The notes: generated by a model not told the origin, from the sequence alone. A stretch of DNA of 64,000 nt from an uncultured Opitutia bacterium (GCA_913056175.1 CAJXLM010000010.1:1-64000); one strand, 5' to 3'. Positions 43,066-53,928 are shown, counted from the first letter of the stretch. Program-made: numbers and translations.

Positions 43066-43301
43066 CCGATCGGCGCGCCGACGAACGGCAACCGCCTTCC
43101 GGGGCACGCGGACAGGGGCCCGGGCGGAAGGCGGAGCTTGGAGGAGGCGGCCGCCTCGGAACGGCCGGGTCGGGCACCGCGGTCGTCGGTCAGGATGCCG
43201 GGTCCACCCCCGGATCGGGTCGGAGGTCGGCTAAGGAATTGCCAGCCGATTGGTCCCGGCCTTTTCCTGCCGGGCGGCGTTGTCGTCGCCCACCGCTCTC
43301 C

Positions 43302-44117
43302 ATGGCCCTGCACACTCTTCTCCTCCTCGCCGTGGTCCAGGGGATCACGGAATTTCTTCCGGTTTCCTCCTCGGCCCACCTCATCCTCCTGCCGGACCTG
43401 ACCGGCTCGGAAGACCAGGGCGTGGCCATCGACGTGGCGGTCCATGTAGGGACGCTCGGGGCGGTCTGCCTGTATTTCCGCCGGGAAGTGGGCTGGCTCG
43501 TCCGCGGACTCGGGGAAGTCCTCACCGGTCGTTTCGGGGGTCCGGCGGCCCGCTTTTTCCTGCTTCTCGTCCTGGCCACGATCCCGGTGGTCCTCGGCGG
43601 GGCGGTCCTCTACTTCACCGGCTGGATCGACGCGCTGCGCTCCCTGCGGGTGATCGGGTGGACCATGCTCGGCTTCGGGATCGTTCTCTACCTCGCCGAC
43701 CGTAACCGGAAGAGGGACCGCCGGGAGCGGGACTGGACGACCTGGGATGCCCTCGTCATGGGCCTCTGGCAGGCGATCGCCCTGATCCCGGGCACCTCCC
43801 GCTCCGGAGCGACCATCACCGCGGCCCGCATCCTCGGATTTGGCCGGGAGGACGGGGCCCGGCTGGCCATGGTGCTGTCGATCCCCACCATCACCGCCTC
43901 CGGGGTCCTCCTCGCCGGGGATGCGGCCCGGCTGGCCGACTGGCGGCTCCTCGGCCAAGGGGCCCTCGCCGCTCTCTTCGCGTTTGTCGCCGCCTATCTC
44001 GCCCTCGCGCTGATGCTCTTCTTTCTCCGGACGACCTCCTTCACCCCCTACGTGATCTACCGGGTCCTCCTCGGCGGGCTTCTCCTCGGGATCAGCTACA
44101 CCGGGGGTGGGGGCTGA
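43302..44117 (+). CDS. uppP: Undecaprenyl-diphosphatase
   Basis: The 271-residue membrane enzyme regenerates the undecaprenyl-phosphate carrier lipid for envelope synthesis and gives bacitracin tolerance. It starts MALHTLLLLAVVQGITEFLP, followed by VSSSAHL and the acidic IDVAVHVGTL. The phosphatase-like motif is WQAIALIPGTSRSGATITAA, with the active Arg, and PTITASGVLL. About eight membrane helices are visible. An upstream in-frame ATG (43239) would add a basic tail and is less likely than 43302, which starts at the first membrane helix. It precedes the tRNA-Gln gene. Confidence 0.96.
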   Translation: MALHTLLLLAVVQGITEFLPVSSSAHLILLPDLTGSEDQGVAIDVAVHVGTLGAVCLYFRREVGWLVRGLGEVLTGRFGGPAARFFLLLVLATIPVVLGGAVLYFTGWIDALRSLRVIGWTMLGFGIVLYLADRNRKRDRRERDWTTWDALVMGLWQAIALIPGTSRSGATITAARILGFGREDGARLAMVLSIPTITASGVLLAGDAARLADWRLLGQGALAALFAFVAAYLALALMLFFLRTTSFTPYVIYRVLLGGLLLGISYTGGGG

Positions 44118-44126
44118 GGGCCGCGC

Positions 44127-44155
44127 TTGACCCGCGACCGCAAAAACGCTCTCCT
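44127..44155 (+). promoter_or_regulatory. Promoter-like boxes upstream of tRNA-Gln
   Basis: TTGACC (44127-44132) with a 17 bp spacer to TCTCCT (44150-44155). The start would fall near 44162, about 8 bp before the mature tRNA end. Confidence 0.35.
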
Positions 44156-44169
44156 CTCGGTGTCACCAC

Positions 44170-44243
44170 AGGCCCGTGGTGTAATGGTAGCACACCAGGT
44201 TTTGGTCCTGTTTGTCGGGGTTCGAATCCCTGCGGGCCTGCCA
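44170..44243 (+). tRNA. tRNA-Gln (anticodon TTG), CCA encoded
   Basis: The acceptor stem is AGGCCCG with CGGGCCT. The D arm is GTG/CAC with TAATGGTAG in the loop. The anticodon arm is CCAGG-TTTTGGT-CCTGT with TTG in the middle; its first pair is a C-T mismatch, and the other four pair. The T arm is CGGGG-TTCGAAT-CCCTG. The discriminator G is followed by CCA in the DNA. Confidence 0.93.
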
Positions 44244-44253
44244 CCGACGGCTT

Positions 44254-44988
44254 TCAGTCCTCCGTCTCGGTGACGAGGGTACCAATCCGTTCGCCGAGGA
44301 CGGCTTGCCGGATATGGCCCTCCCCGGCGAGGGAGAACACAAGGATGGGCATGCGGTTGTCGAGGCAGAGGGAAAATGCGGTCGAGTCCATCACCTGGAT
44401 GCGCTTCCGGAGAGCCTCGAAGAAGTCGAGGGTCTCGTAGCGAACGGCGTCCGCGTGCTGGCGGGGGTCCTTGTCGTACACCCCGTCGACGTTGGTCGCC
44501 TTGAGGATGATATCCGCCTCGATCTCACTGGCGCGCAGGGCCGCGGTGGTGTCCGTGGAGAAGTAGGGATTCCCCGTGCCAGCGGCGAAGATGACAATCC
44601 GGCCCTTCTCGAGGTGTCGCTTGGCGCGGCGAAGGATGAAGGGCTCGGCGATCTTTTCCACGGGGATCGCACTCTGCACCCGCACCTGCAGGCCGAGCTT
44701 CTCCAGCACATCCATGAAGGCGAGCCCGTTGATGACCGTAGCCAGCATCCCCATGTAGTCGCCGGTGGTCCGGTCGACCCCGCGCTTTTCCCCGGTCAAT
44801 CCCCGGAAGATGTTGCCCCCCCCCACGACGATCGCGACCTCCGTCCCCATCTCGTGGACCTCCCGGATCTGCCGGCCGATGGCCTCCAGTTTGGGAGGAT
44901 CGAAGGGCTCCCCCGTGTCCGGGTTCTGCAGCGCTTCTCCGCTGAGCTTGAGGACGATGCGGCGGTAATGGGGGGAAGGATTCTCCAT
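44254..44988 (-). CDS. pyrH: Uridylate kinase
   Basis: UMP kinase phosphorylates UMP to UDP for nucleotide and cell-wall synthesis; in bacteria it is a hexamer regulated by GTP and UTP. The 244-residue protein starts [20 protein letters not shown], with [60 protein letters not shown] and [20 protein letters not shown], all family hallmarks. [20 protein letters not shown] follows. The start ATG, rather than a longer frame, matches the family N-terminus. The 3' end faces the tRNA-Gln gene. A promoter-like pair lies just upstream. Confidence 0.97.
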   Translation of the reverse strand: MENPSPHYRRIVLKLSGEALQNPDTGEPFDPPKLEAIGRQIREVHEMGTEVAIVVGGGNIFRGLTGEKRGVDRTTGDYMGMLATVINGLAFMDVLEKLGLQVRVQSAIPVEKIAEPFILRRAKRHLEKGRIVIFAAGTGNPYFSTDTTAALRASEIEADIILKATNVDGVYDKDPRQHADAVRYETLDFFEALRKRIQVMDSTAFSLCLDNRMPILVFSLAGEGHIRQAVLGERIGTLVTETED

Positions 44989-45003
44989 CGGCTTGGGCCG
45001 TAG

Positions 45004-45032
45004 GCAGTAGTGGAACGACTCGGCAGGGTCAA
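45004..45032 (-). promoter_or_regulatory. Probable promoter of pyrH
   Basis: On the minus strand TTGACC (45032-45027) is followed after 17 bp by TACTGC (45009-45004). The predicted start is about 8 nt before the ATG at 44988. Confidence 0.4.
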
Positions 45033-45110
45033 CCAAGCGCCCCGGTTGCACCGATTTTCGCGATTCGGGCTTGAATCCGGAAGCCGTTCGGGTTTTCCTC
45101 CTCGCTTTGC

Positions 45111-45186
<76 letters not shown>

Positions 45187-45602
45187 CTCGCCCTCTCAGT
45201 GCTTGGTAAGGTGTCGGACGTGCCCAACTTCCCGGGTCCTTTGTCCGCAGTGAAGCGGTGCGGCGCCCCGTTCCCCACCGGGGCTTGGAGACACGAACTG
45301 GGAGTCGGGATCCCGTTTTCCTAGGCGGAGGTCGGCGCGAGTTCTCCATCCTTTCGGCCGAGGGCAGCCCACCTCCAAAGGCTGGGCGCACCGCTCCAAG
45401 GCAGAACCCCGCCGGGCGACCGTGCTACCGCCACCCGTTGCCTTCTGCTCCCACCGCCGTTGCTGCTCCCCGGATTCCCTGGTTCCCCCGCAGAGGCGGA
45501 CGGCCCGCCGTTCGGGCGATGGGAAAGACAGGATGCTTCCCCGTTTCCAACCCTCATCTCTACCGCAAGAGGTTCCCGAGGCCCGCTTTCCGCCAGAGAA
45601 AA
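45187..45602. other. 416 bp interval between tRNA-Glu and tRNA-Pro
   Basis: I see no convincing gene. Open frames in this interval have no family match and contain runs typical of translated non-coding DNA. No repeat or hairpin stood out. Confidence 0.4.
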
Positions 45603-45679
45603 TGGTCGGGCCGACTGGATTTGAACCAGCGACCCCTACACCCCCAGTGTAGTGCGCTACCAGACTGCGCTACGGCCCG
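45603..45679 (-). tRNA. tRNA-Pro (anticodon GGG), CCA encoded
   Basis: On the minus strand the acceptor CGGGCCG pairs with CGGCCCG. The D arm contains GCGCAGTCTGGTAGCGC. The anticodon arm is CTACA-CTGGGGG-TGTAG with GGG in the middle. The T arm includes GGTTCAAATCC. Discriminator A and then CCA are encoded in the DNA. Confidence 0.95.
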
Positions 45680-45800
45680 TACCAGACTTCACGGTGTCCC
45701 GGAAAGCCCGGGTCCCGCAAGCGAAATCCGCGGCGGGCTCCCGCCGCCCGCCCGGGAAATGCGGTTGCGAGGAGGCCAGAGATGGCCGACCCTGCGGGCC

Positions 45801-46415
45801 GTGGCGCGGAAAACCAACGGCCGGCTCTGGGCCGAACACCTCCAGGGCAACTCCCGCCCCTCGGCTGCGCAGGTGCCGGTGGCCCGCCCTCGCCAGCTCC
45901 GGCGGAACCTCGTCGTCCTCGGAGTGGATCCCAGCCTCCGCGGGACGGGTATGGCGGTCCTCGAGGTGCGCGGGGGACGCTGCCGCCTCTGTCACTCCGA
46001 GGTTTTCCGTCTCCACCGTTCCACCCCGGAGACCACCTGCCTCGGCCAGCTGGCTGTGCGCACGGAGGAACTGCTCGGCGCCTTTCCCGTGGACACCGCC
46101 GCCGTGGAGGAGGCCATCTACGTGCAGAACTACCAGACGGCCCTCACCCTCGGCGCCGCCCGGGGGGCCATCCTCAGTTCCCTCGCCCGGGGTGGGCTCT
46201 CCATTCACGCCTACCCTCCCCTCCGGGTGAAGCAGGCCCTCGTCGGCTTCGGCCGGGCCAGCAAGGAGCAGGTCCGCCGGACCCTCGGCCAATGGGTGGA
46301 GGGTGCCGATGAATCCCTCACCCTCGACGAGTCCGATGCCCTCGCCCTCGCCCTCTGCCACTGGTTGACCGGCACCCCCGACGAGACCCCCGAGGTCTCC
46401 CGCGAGGATGCGTAG
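45801..46415 (+). CDS. ruvC: Crossover junction endodeoxyribonuclease RuvC
   Basis: RuvC cuts Holliday junctions during recombination. From GTG 45801 the protein has 204 residues. A basic N-terminal extension of about 38 residues (VARKTNGRLWAEHLQGN) precedes the catalytic core LVVLGVDPSLRGTGMAVLEV, with the first Asp, then AAVEEAIYVQNYQTALTLGA with the Glu, and the C-terminal LDESDALALALCHWL with the acidic pair. Other in-frame starts (for example GTG later, before the core) would give a shorter, more typical protein; I recall similar extensions in Opitutae homologues. The stop overlaps crtI by 8 bp. Confidence 0.9.
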   Translation: MARKTNGRLWAEHLQGNSRPSAAQVPVARPRQLRRNLVVLGVDPSLRGTGMAVLEVRGGRCRLCHSEVFRLHRSTPETTCLGQLAVRTEELLGAFPVDTAAVEEAIYVQNYQTALTLGAARGAILSSLARGGLSIHAYPPLRVKQALVGFGRASKEQVRRTLGQWVEGADESLTLDESDALALALCHWLTGTPDETPEVSREDA

Positions 46416-47868
46416 TCTCGTCCTCGGCGGCGGCCTCGGGGGACTCTCCGCGGCGATCCACCTGGCCCAGCGCGGCCACGAGGTGACCGTCCTCGAGCGG
46501 AATGACCACGCCGGCGGCAAGTGCGATCGCCACGAGGAGGACGGCTTCCACTTCGATATCGGACCCTCCGTGCTCACCCTCCCCTTCGTCCTCGACGAGC
46601 TCTTCGCCGCCGCCGGCCGCCGCCGGGAGGACTTCCTCAGCCTGCACCCGGTGGAGCCCGGGTGCACCTATTTCTTCGCCGACGGGACTCGCTTCGACGC
46701 GCCCGGCAGCGCGGAGGCCATGGAGGAGGCCATCGCCCGGACTTTTCCGGGCGAGGAGCGGGGGTTCCAGCGGTTCTGGAAGCACGCCGAACGCCTCTGG
46801 AAGGTTAGCGGCCCCGCCTTCCTCTTCCATCCGCCGGGCCCGCGGGCCCTGCGGGACATCCCCTACCCCCGGGCGGTCCGGGCGCTCCCCGACCTGCTTC
46901 CCGTGCCCATGGGCCGACGCCTCCGGCACTTCTTCCGGGATCCGCGGCTCGTCCAGCTCTTTTCCCGCTTCGCCACCTACAACGGATCGGACCCCGCCCG
47001 CACCCCCGGTACCTTCAACGTGATCGCCTACGCGGAACTCGCCTTCGGCTCCTGGCGCTGCGAGGGGGGCATGAGGGCGCTCGTCGACGCGCTGGTACAG
47101 CTGGCCGCGGACTGCGGGGTGGAGTTTGTGTACAACTGCGAGGCCGAGAGGATCCTCTTCGACCGGGCGGGGCGGGTGCGGGGCGTGCGCACCGCCGCGG
47201 GCGAGGAGATCGCCGCCGACCGGGTCGTCTGCAACCAGGACGCGGTGAGCGCCCGCAATGGCCCGCTGCTCGCCGAGCATCCTCGCGCCCGCCGCCTCCG
47301 GGTGCCCGCGGGCGAGCCGTCCAGCAGCGGCTTTGTCCTGCTCGTGGCGCACGAGGGCACCCGGGATGACCTCTCCTGCCACAACGTCTTCTTCCCGGCC
47401 GACTACGGCCGGGAATTCCGCGAGCTGTTCCGGAGCCCCCAACCCCTCGGGGACCCCACCCTCTACCTGTCCCGCCCCTCCAGTCTCGATCCGGCCCTCG
47501 CCCCCGCCGGGGCCGAGGGGTGGTTCGTCCTCGTGAACGCGCCCAGCCTGGCGGGCTTCCAGGCCTGGAAAGAGGAGGACTACGCTGGCTTCCTCCTGGA
47601 ACGCCTGCAGGAGCGGGCCGGGCTCGACCCCTCCCGGGTCCGCTGGCACCGGGCCCACGGGCCCTCTCTCTACCGGGAGCGCTACCGCTCCTGGGAGGGC
47701 ACCCTCTACGGGCTCAGCTCGAACACCCTCCGCCAGGCCTTCCTCCGGCCGGCCAACCGCCTGCCCGCCGCACCCGGGCTCTCCTTCGCGGGAGGATCCT
47801 CCCATCCCGGCGGAGGCATCCCCCTCGTCCTGTTGAGCGGCCGCTTCGCCGCGGAGGCGGTGGCCTGA
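46408..47868 (+). CDS. crtI: CrtI-type carotenoid (phytoene) desaturase
   Basis: The 486-residue protein is a flavoprotein amine-oxidase-like enzyme. It opens with the FAD-binding LVLGGGLGGLSAAIHLAQRG, then LERNDHAGGKCDR and FDIGPSVLTLPFVLDEL. The end, LSFAGGSSHPGGGIPLVLLS followed by GR, is the CrtI signature. The family inserts double bases in phytoene or C30 analogues to make coloured carotenoids; whether it acts on C40 or C30 cannot be told. It overlaps ruvC by 8 bp, and an outer-membrane protein follows. No crtB is in the window. Confidence 0.92.
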   Translation: MRSLVLGGGLGGLSAAIHLAQRGHEVTVLERNDHAGGKCDRHEEDGFHFDIGPSVLTLPFVLDELFAAAGRRREDFLSLHPVEPGCTYFFADGTRFDAPGSAEAMEEAIARTFPGEERGFQRFWKHAERLWKVSGPAFLFHPPGPRALRDIPYPRAVRALPDLLPVPMGRRLRHFFRDPRLVQLFSRFATYNGSDPARTPGTFNVIAYAELAFGSWRCEGGMRALVDALVQLAADCGVEFVYNCEAERILFDRAGRVRGVRTAAGEEIAADRVVCNQDAVSARNGPLLAEHPRARRLRVPAGEPSSSGFVLLVAHEGTRDDLSCHNVFFPADYGREFRELFRSPQPLGDPTLYLSRPSSLDPALAPAGAEGWFVLVNAPSLAGFQAWKEEDYAGFLLERLQERAGLDPSRVRWHRAHGPSLYRERYRSWEGTLYGLSSNTLRQAFLRPANRLPAAPGLSFAGGSSHPGGGIPLVLLSGRFAAEAVA

Positions 47869-47881
47869 AGGATTGCCGCCT

Positions 47882-48952
47882 TTGCGCCCCCATCCCCCCA
47901 CGCCCTCCCTCCTTCTCTGCGCCGGAACGGCCCTGCTGCTCGGCAGCCCCCTGCAGGCGGACGACGGGGGTGCGGGCCCCGGGGACGAGCAGCCCCCGCC
48001 CGACTACCGCGAGCAGGGAGACCTGCCGGTGGAGGCACCGGCGGAGGACGGCCTCCTCACCGGGGACGGCTTCCACTTTCTCGAGGACTTCAAGAACGAG
48101 GTCTACAAGGACTTCGCCAAGGCCACCCGCTGGCTCGACCGCACCCTCGCCCGCAATGTCACCGCCGAGGAGGACTACGGGCGCAACCGCATCACACTGA
48201 CCCCGAGCCTGACCTACGAGACCGGCCACCGGACCCGCTGGAGCCACGACCTCGGCATCCGGGCGGACATCCGCCTCTCGCGGCTCCAGAAAAAGCTCCG
48301 GCTGGTCGTGAACAACGAGGAGTTCGGCGCCCTCCCGGAGTCGGACAAGGCGGAGACCGAACAGGACTTCCGGGTCGGGCTGGCCCGGCAGATCGGCCAG
48401 CTCATCGACACGAGCATCGGCGCCTCCGGGATCAACCCGCCCACCGGCTACGCCGAGGGCCGCTGGGGCACGGGGGGGCGGCACCGCGACTGGCTGGGCT
48501 CCGTCCAGCTGAAGGCCTACTACCGCACGGACTCCCGCGGACTCGGCACTTCCGGAAGCCTCGGCTGGGGGCGCTGGTGGGACCGGATCCAACTGCGGAG
48601 CTCCACCGGCTACCGCGCGGACCACCAGACGAGGGACGAGGTGACCTGGGCCTCCTTCTACTCGCTCGGTTACGTGGACCGGCTGATCGGGCCGGAGGAG
48701 CCCCGCCCGCTCGTCTCCCCGTCGAAGGTCGCCCGTGGCTACGATCTCGGCTACCGCATCTCGGGCAACCTCACCACCGCGCCCACCGTGGCGGGTCACC
48801 AGATCGTCGCTCACTACAAGCAGCCCATCCGCAGGAACTGGATCTTCTACACGCTCTCCCCGGAGGTCCGCTGGCAGGAGAATCAAGACTGGCAGGCGGA
48901 CTTCCGTTTCCAACTGAGCCTGCAGATCCTCATCTGGGGGCTTTCCCGGTAG
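47882..48952 (+). CDS. Predicted outer-membrane beta-barrel protein, unknown function
   Basis: I start it at TTG 47882, which has AAGGA 9 bp upstream; a TTG at 47873 has no room for a ribosome-binding site. The protein is then 356 residues, with a signal peptide (LLLCAGTALLLGSPLQA). After an acidic, proline-rich stretch, the rest is alternating aromatic beta strands (RITLTPSLTYETGHRTRWSH, GSVQLKAYYRTDSRGLGTSG, NWIFYTLSPEVRWQENQDWQ), ending in an aromatic LIWGLSR rather than the usual terminal Phe. I do not recognise the family. It begins 13 bp after the crtI stop. Confidence 0.75.
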   Translation: MRPHPPTPSLLLCAGTALLLGSPLQADDGGAGPGDEQPPPDYREQGDLPVEAPAEDGLLTGDGFHFLEDFKNEVYKDFAKATRWLDRTLARNVTAEEDYGRNRITLTPSLTYETGHRTRWSHDLGIRADIRLSRLQKKLRLVVNNEEFGALPESDKAETEQDFRVGLARQIGQLIDTSIGASGINPPTGYAEGRWGTGGRHRDWLGSVQLKAYYRTDSRGLGTSGSLGWGRWWDRIQLRSSTGYRADHQTRDEVTWASFYSLGYVDRLIGPEEPRPLVSPSKVARGYDLGYRISGNLTTAPTVAGHQIVAHYKQPIRRNWIFYTLSPEVRWQENQDWQADFRFQLSLQILIWGLSR

Positions 48953-49001
48953 CGAGGGTCAGCCCGGCCGGGCGGGGCGCCCGCCCATGGCCTTCGGGGC
49001 C

Positions 49002-50189
<1,188 letters not shown>

Positions 50190-50332
50190 GGCGACCTGGT
50201 CCAGTGCTTGAAACAAGAAGGGCTAATCCGGTTCCAAGCCGATGTCAAAGACGGGTCCCGCTCGGGGGCCCGGAAAAATCCCGCCGCGTTCTCTTGTTGC
50301 CCCACCCGACCCCCTCGCCGAAAAACAATTCC

Positions 50333-51478
50333 ATGCAGCCGATGCCAGCAGTCTTCGCCCTCGAGGACGGGAGCGTGTTCTCCGGGACGGGGTTCGGGGC
50401 GACCGGGACCGTGACCGGCGAGGCCGTCTTCAACACGAGCCTGACCGGGTACCAGGAAATCCTCACCGACCCCTCCTACCGCGGCCAGATCGTCACGATG
50501 ACGGCCCCGCAGATCGGGAATTACGGCATCAACCCGGAGGACTCCGAGTCCGACCACCCCCAGGTGAGCGGTTTCGTGGTCCGGGAGATCAGCCCGATCG
50601 CCAGCAACTGGCGCTCCGTGCAGACCCTGCCCGACTACCTCGCCGCGGCCGGCATCCCCGGGATCAGCGGGGTCGACACCCGCGCCCTCACCCGGCGGAT
50701 CCGGTCGGCCGGCGCCATGAAGAGCTGCCTCTCCGTCGGGGAGATCGGGGCGGAGGAGGCGGTCGAGCGCGCGCGGGCCTGGGCCGGGCTGGTCGGGGTC
50801 GACTACGTGCAGGAGGTCACCCGGACCGCCGCGGGCCCCTGGCACGGCCCGGAGGGTCAACTGCCGGAGCGGTCCGTGGACCGCCCGCGCTACCGGGTCG
50901 CCGCCATCGACTACGGGGCAAAGGAGTCCATCTTCCGCCGGCTGGCCTCCTACGGCTTCGAGGTGGTTGTCTTCCCGGCGCGGGCCACCCCCGCGGAAAT
51001 CGCGGCGGTGGAGCCGGACGCGGTCTTCCTCTCCAATGGTCCCGGCGACCCCGCCGCGGTCGGGTACGCCCACGAGAACGTACGCGCGCTGCTCGAGGAG
51101 TACCCGACCTTTGGCATCTGCTTTGGCCACCAAGTGATCACCCACGCCCTCGGCGGGGAGACCTTCAAGCTGAAGTTCGGCCACCGCGGGGGAAACCAGC
51201 CAGTCAAGGACCTCGCCACCGGCCGGGTCATTATCACTTCCCAGAACCACGGCTTCGCCACCGTGCCGGAGTCGCTGAAGGGCCGGGCCGAGGTCACCGA
51301 GATCAACCTGAACGACGACACCGTCGCCGGGCTGCGCCTGCGCGACAAGCCGGTCTTCTCCGTCCAGTACCACCCTGAGGCCGGCCCGGGCCCCCACGAC
51401 GGGGAGGACCAGTTCGAGAAGTTCTACCGGATGGTGGACGAAGCCCGGAAGGGCCGGGTGGCCTCGGCCGCGGACTGA
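50333..51478 (+). CDS. carA: Carbamoyl-phosphate synthase small subunit
   Basis: CarA splits glutamine to feed ammonia to the large subunit CarB for pyrimidine and arginine synthesis. The 381-residue protein (ATG 50333) has the N-terminal domain with VFALEDGSVFSGTGFGATGT and VFNTSLTGYQEILTDPSYRG. The class I glutaminase domain has LSNGPGDPAAVGY, the nucleophile Cys in TFGICFGHQVITHALGGETF and the His-Glu pair in VQYHPEAGPGPHD. The start is divergent from kamA (143 bp). carB is not in the window. Confidence 0.97.
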   Translation: MQPMPAVFALEDGSVFSGTGFGATGTVTGEAVFNTSLTGYQEILTDPSYRGQIVTMTAPQIGNYGINPEDSESDHPQVSGFVVREISPIASNWRSVQTLPDYLAAAGIPGISGVDTRALTRRIRSAGAMKSCLSVGEIGAEEAVERARAWAGLVGVDYVQEVTRTAAGPWHGPEGQLPERSVDRPRYRVAAIDYGAKESIFRRLASYGFEVVVFPARATPAEIAAVEPDAVFLSNGPGDPAAVGYAHENVRALLEEYPTFGICFGHQVITHALGGETFKLKFGHRGGNQPVKDLATGRVIITSQNHGFATVPESLKGRAEVTEINLNDDTVAGLRLRDKPVFSVQYHPEAGPGPHDGEDQFEKFYRMVDEARKGRVASAAD

Positions 51479-51611
51479 TCCTCCCCGATCTGACCGCTCC
51501 CCGGCAGGACTTCCCGGGCTCCCCGCTCCCCGGACAAACCGCTCGCGCGGCGTCCCCGCCGATGCGATTCCCCGCTTGCTCGCCGCAGCGAGGCGACGCC
51601 CGAACCGCGGG

Positions 51612-52871
51612 CTAAGCTCCCGGCCGACGGAAGACGAGCGAGCCGTTGTGGCCCCCGAATCCGAGGTTGTTCGTCACCGCAACGCGCACGTCCCGCTGCA
51701 CGGCCCGGTTCGGCGCGCAGTCGAGGTCGCAGTCCGGATCGGGCTCCTCGTAGTTGATCGTGGGGGGGATCCAGCCGGTCTCGATCGCCTTGCAGCAGGC
51801 CGCCGCCTCCACTCCCCCGGCGGCCCCGAGGAGATGGCCGGTCATCGACTTGGTGGAGGAGAGAATGAGTTCCTTCGCGTGTTCCCCGAACACCTTCTTC
51901 ACGGCCAGCGTCTCGAACTTGTCGTTGTAGGGGGTCGAGGTGCCGTGCGCGTTGATGTAGTCGACTTCCTCCGGCCCGACTCCTCCCTCGTCGAGGGCGT
52001 ACTGGAGGGCTTCCCCCAGACCCTTGCCCTCCGGGTCCGGCATCGTGATGTGGTGGGCGTCGCAGGTGGCCGCGTAGCCGACAATCTCCGCGTAGATGCG
52101 GGCCCCGCGCCGACGGGCCCCCTCTTCCGTCTCGAGGATGAGAACACCGGCTCCCTCCCCCATGACGAAACCGTCGCGCTTCTTGTCGAAAGGGCGGCTC
52201 GCCCTCTCCGGCTCGTCGTTGAAGTGGGTGCTCATCGCCTTCATCGAGCAGAAGCCGGCATAGCCCAACCCGGTGATCGCCGCCTCGCTGCCCCCGGCCA
52301 CCATGACATCCGCCCGGCCACTCCGGATCATGTGGAAGGATTCACCGATGGCGTGGGCGCCCGTCGCGCAGGCACTGACAATCCCGAAATTCGGCCCGCG
52401 GGCCCCGATCTCGATCGCGACCACCCCAGAGGCCATGTCCGCGATGAGGGCGGGAATCATGAAGGGGGAAACCTTGCGCGGACCCCGCTCAAAGAGGACT
52501 CGCGACTGCTGCTCGATCGTTTCCATGCCCCCGATGCCGGAGCCGATGAGGACCCCGATGCGGGCCGGATCCACCGCCTCCGGGTCGAGGGATCCGTCCG
52601 CCAGCGCCCGGCGGGTCGCCGCCACCGCAAACTGGGTGTAGCGGTCGTTGCGGCGGGCCTCCTTCGGGTCCATGTAATCCGACGGGTCGAAGTCGTTGAC
52701 CTCCGAAGCCACCTTGCAGGTGTACCCTTCCGAATCGAAACGGGTGATCGGCCCCAGCCCGGAACGACCGGCCACCAAGGAATCCCAGAAGGATTCCACC
52801 GTGTTTCCGAGGGAGCTGATCACCCCGATCCCGGTGACTACGACCTTCCGGTTCTGCTGGGGGGATGGCAT
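51612..52871 (-). CDS. fabF: 3-oxoacyl-[acyl-carrier-protein] synthase II
   Basis: The enzyme, 419 residues, elongates acyl-ACP with malonyl-ACP in fatty acid synthesis. It begins VVVTGIGVISSLGNTVESFW. The Cys-His-His triad is in GIVSACATGAHAIGESFHMI, INAHGTSTPYNDKFETLAVK and STKSMTGHLLGAAGGVEAAA. A GTG six codons upstream is less likely. It is the last gene of fabG-acpP-fabF; acpP ends 36 bp upstream. Between its stop and carA is a 133 bp gap. Confidence 0.97.
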   Translation of the reverse strand: MPSPQQNRKVVVTGIGVISSLGNTVESFWDSLVAGRSGLGPITRFDSEGYTCKVASEVNDFDPSDYMDPKEARRNDRYTQFAVAATRRALADGSLDPEAVDPARIGVLIGSGIGGMETIEQQSRVLFERGPRKVSPFMIPALIADMASGVVAIEIGARGPNFGIVSACATGAHAIGESFHMIRSGRADVMVAGGSEAAITGLGYAGFCSMKAMSTHFNDEPERASRPFDKKRDGFVMGEGAGVLILETEEGARRRGARIYAEIVGYAATCDAHHITMPDPEGKGLGEALQYALDEGGVGPEEVDYINAHGTSTPYNDKFETLAVKKVFGEHAKELILSSTKSMTGHLLGAAGGVEAAACCKAIETGWIPPTINYEEPDPDCDLDCAPNRAVQRDVRVAVTNNLGFGGHNGSLVFRRPGA

Positions 52872-52907
52872 GGCGTCACCGGGTGCCACGCAGGCACCCT
52901 CTCCGCT

Positions 52908-53162
52908 CTAAGCGCACTTACCCTTGATGTACTCGATCACGCTGCCGACGGTCTGCAGCTTCTCCGCGTCCGCTTCGGGGATTTCCCCCTCAATGACGTC
53001 CTTGAATTCCTCCTCGAAGGCCATGATCAACTCCACCGTGTCGAGGGAGTCGGCCCCGAGGTCGTCCAGGAACGACGCCTCCGGCTTCACCTGCTCCTCG
53101 TTCACGTTGAGCTGATTGACGATGATTTCGACGACGCGGTCTTCGATCGATTTGTCTGCCAT
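52908..53162 (-). CDS. acpP: Acyl carrier protein
   Basis: The 84-residue protein carries the growing acyl chain on a phosphopantetheine attached to Ser in the motif [20 protein letters not shown]. The acidic helices ([20 protein letters not shown]) are typical of ACP. The ATG at 53162 has GGAGAA upstream. It lies between fabG (37 bp) and fabF. Confidence 0.97.
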   Translation of the reverse strand: MADKSIEDRVVEIIVNQLNVNEEQVKPEASFLDDLGADSLDTVELIMAFEEEFKDVIEGEIPEADAEKLQTVGSVIEYIKGKCA

Positions 53163-53199
53163 TGGGAAATTCTCCGTTGTTGAGGGAACGGTTGGCAAA

Positions 53200-53928
53200 T
53201 CAAATCACCATACCACCGTCAACGGTAAAGACCTGCCCGGTGATGTAGGCGGCCTCCGGGCTGCTCAGGTAACCGACCATCGAGGCGATGTCCGCCGGCG
53301 TGCCCATCCGCTTGAGGGGGATCAGCTTGAGGATCGTACCGCGGGTTTCCTCCCCCAGCTCACTGGTCATGTCCGTCTCGATGAAGCCGGGAGCCACCGC
53401 GTTCACGGTGATGGAGCGCGCCGCCAGCTCCTTCGCGAGGCTCTTGGTCAGCCCGATCATCCCGGCCTTGGCCGCCGCGTAGTTGGCCTGGCCGGCGTTC
53501 CCGGTGAGACCGATGACCGAGGAGATGTTAAGGATCCGGCCGAAACGCTTGCGGGTCATCGGGCGGACGAATGCCCGCGTCATGTGGAAACAGCTGTCCA
53601 GATTGGTGCGGAGGACCTCGTCCCACTCGGACCCGTCCATGCGGATGAAGAGGTTGTCCCGGGTGATGCCCGCATTGTTCACGAGAGTGTCGACGTAGCC
53701 GTGCTTCCCGAGGACCTCCTCCCCCAGCGCGGCGACCGCCCCCGCATCGGCCACGTCGCACCCGTAGGCCTCGGCCACGCCCCCGGCGGCCTCCACCGCC
53801 GCCACCGCCCGGCCCGCCGACTCCGTGGAGCGGGCGACGCAGAGCACCCGCATCCCCCGGCGACCCAGTTCCTCCGCGATCGCCAGCCCGATCCCCCGGC
53901 TGGCCCCGGTCACCAATGCCGTACGCAT
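53200..53928 (-). CDS. fabG: 3-oxoacyl-[acyl-carrier-protein] reductase
   Basis: FabG reduces 3-ketoacyl-ACP with NADPH. I use the ATG at 53928 ([20 protein letters not shown]), which yields 242 residues, near the family length and with AGAG upstream; the ATG at 53949 gives 249. The Rossmann [42 protein letters not shown] (Ser, Tyr, Lys) and [14 protein letters not shown] are in place. It is the first gene of the fabG-acpP-fabF group on this strand. Confidence 0.95.
   Translation of the reverse strand: MRTALVTGASRGIGLAIAEELGRRGMRVLCVARSTESAGRAVAAVEAAGGVAEAYGCDVADAGAVAALGEEVLGKHGYVDTLVNNAGITRDNLFIRMDGSEWDEVLRTNLDSCFHMTRAFVRPMTRKRFGRILNISSVIGLTGNAGQANYAAAKAGMIGLTKSLAKELAARSITVNAVAPGFIETDMTSELGEETRGTILKLIPLKRMGTPADIASMVGYLSSPEAAYITGQVFTVDGGMVI

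Noticed and set aside
45258-45800. N-terminal extension of ruvC back to 45258
   Set aside because: It would run through the antisense tRNA-Pro gene and add about 180 residues with no similarity to RuvC.
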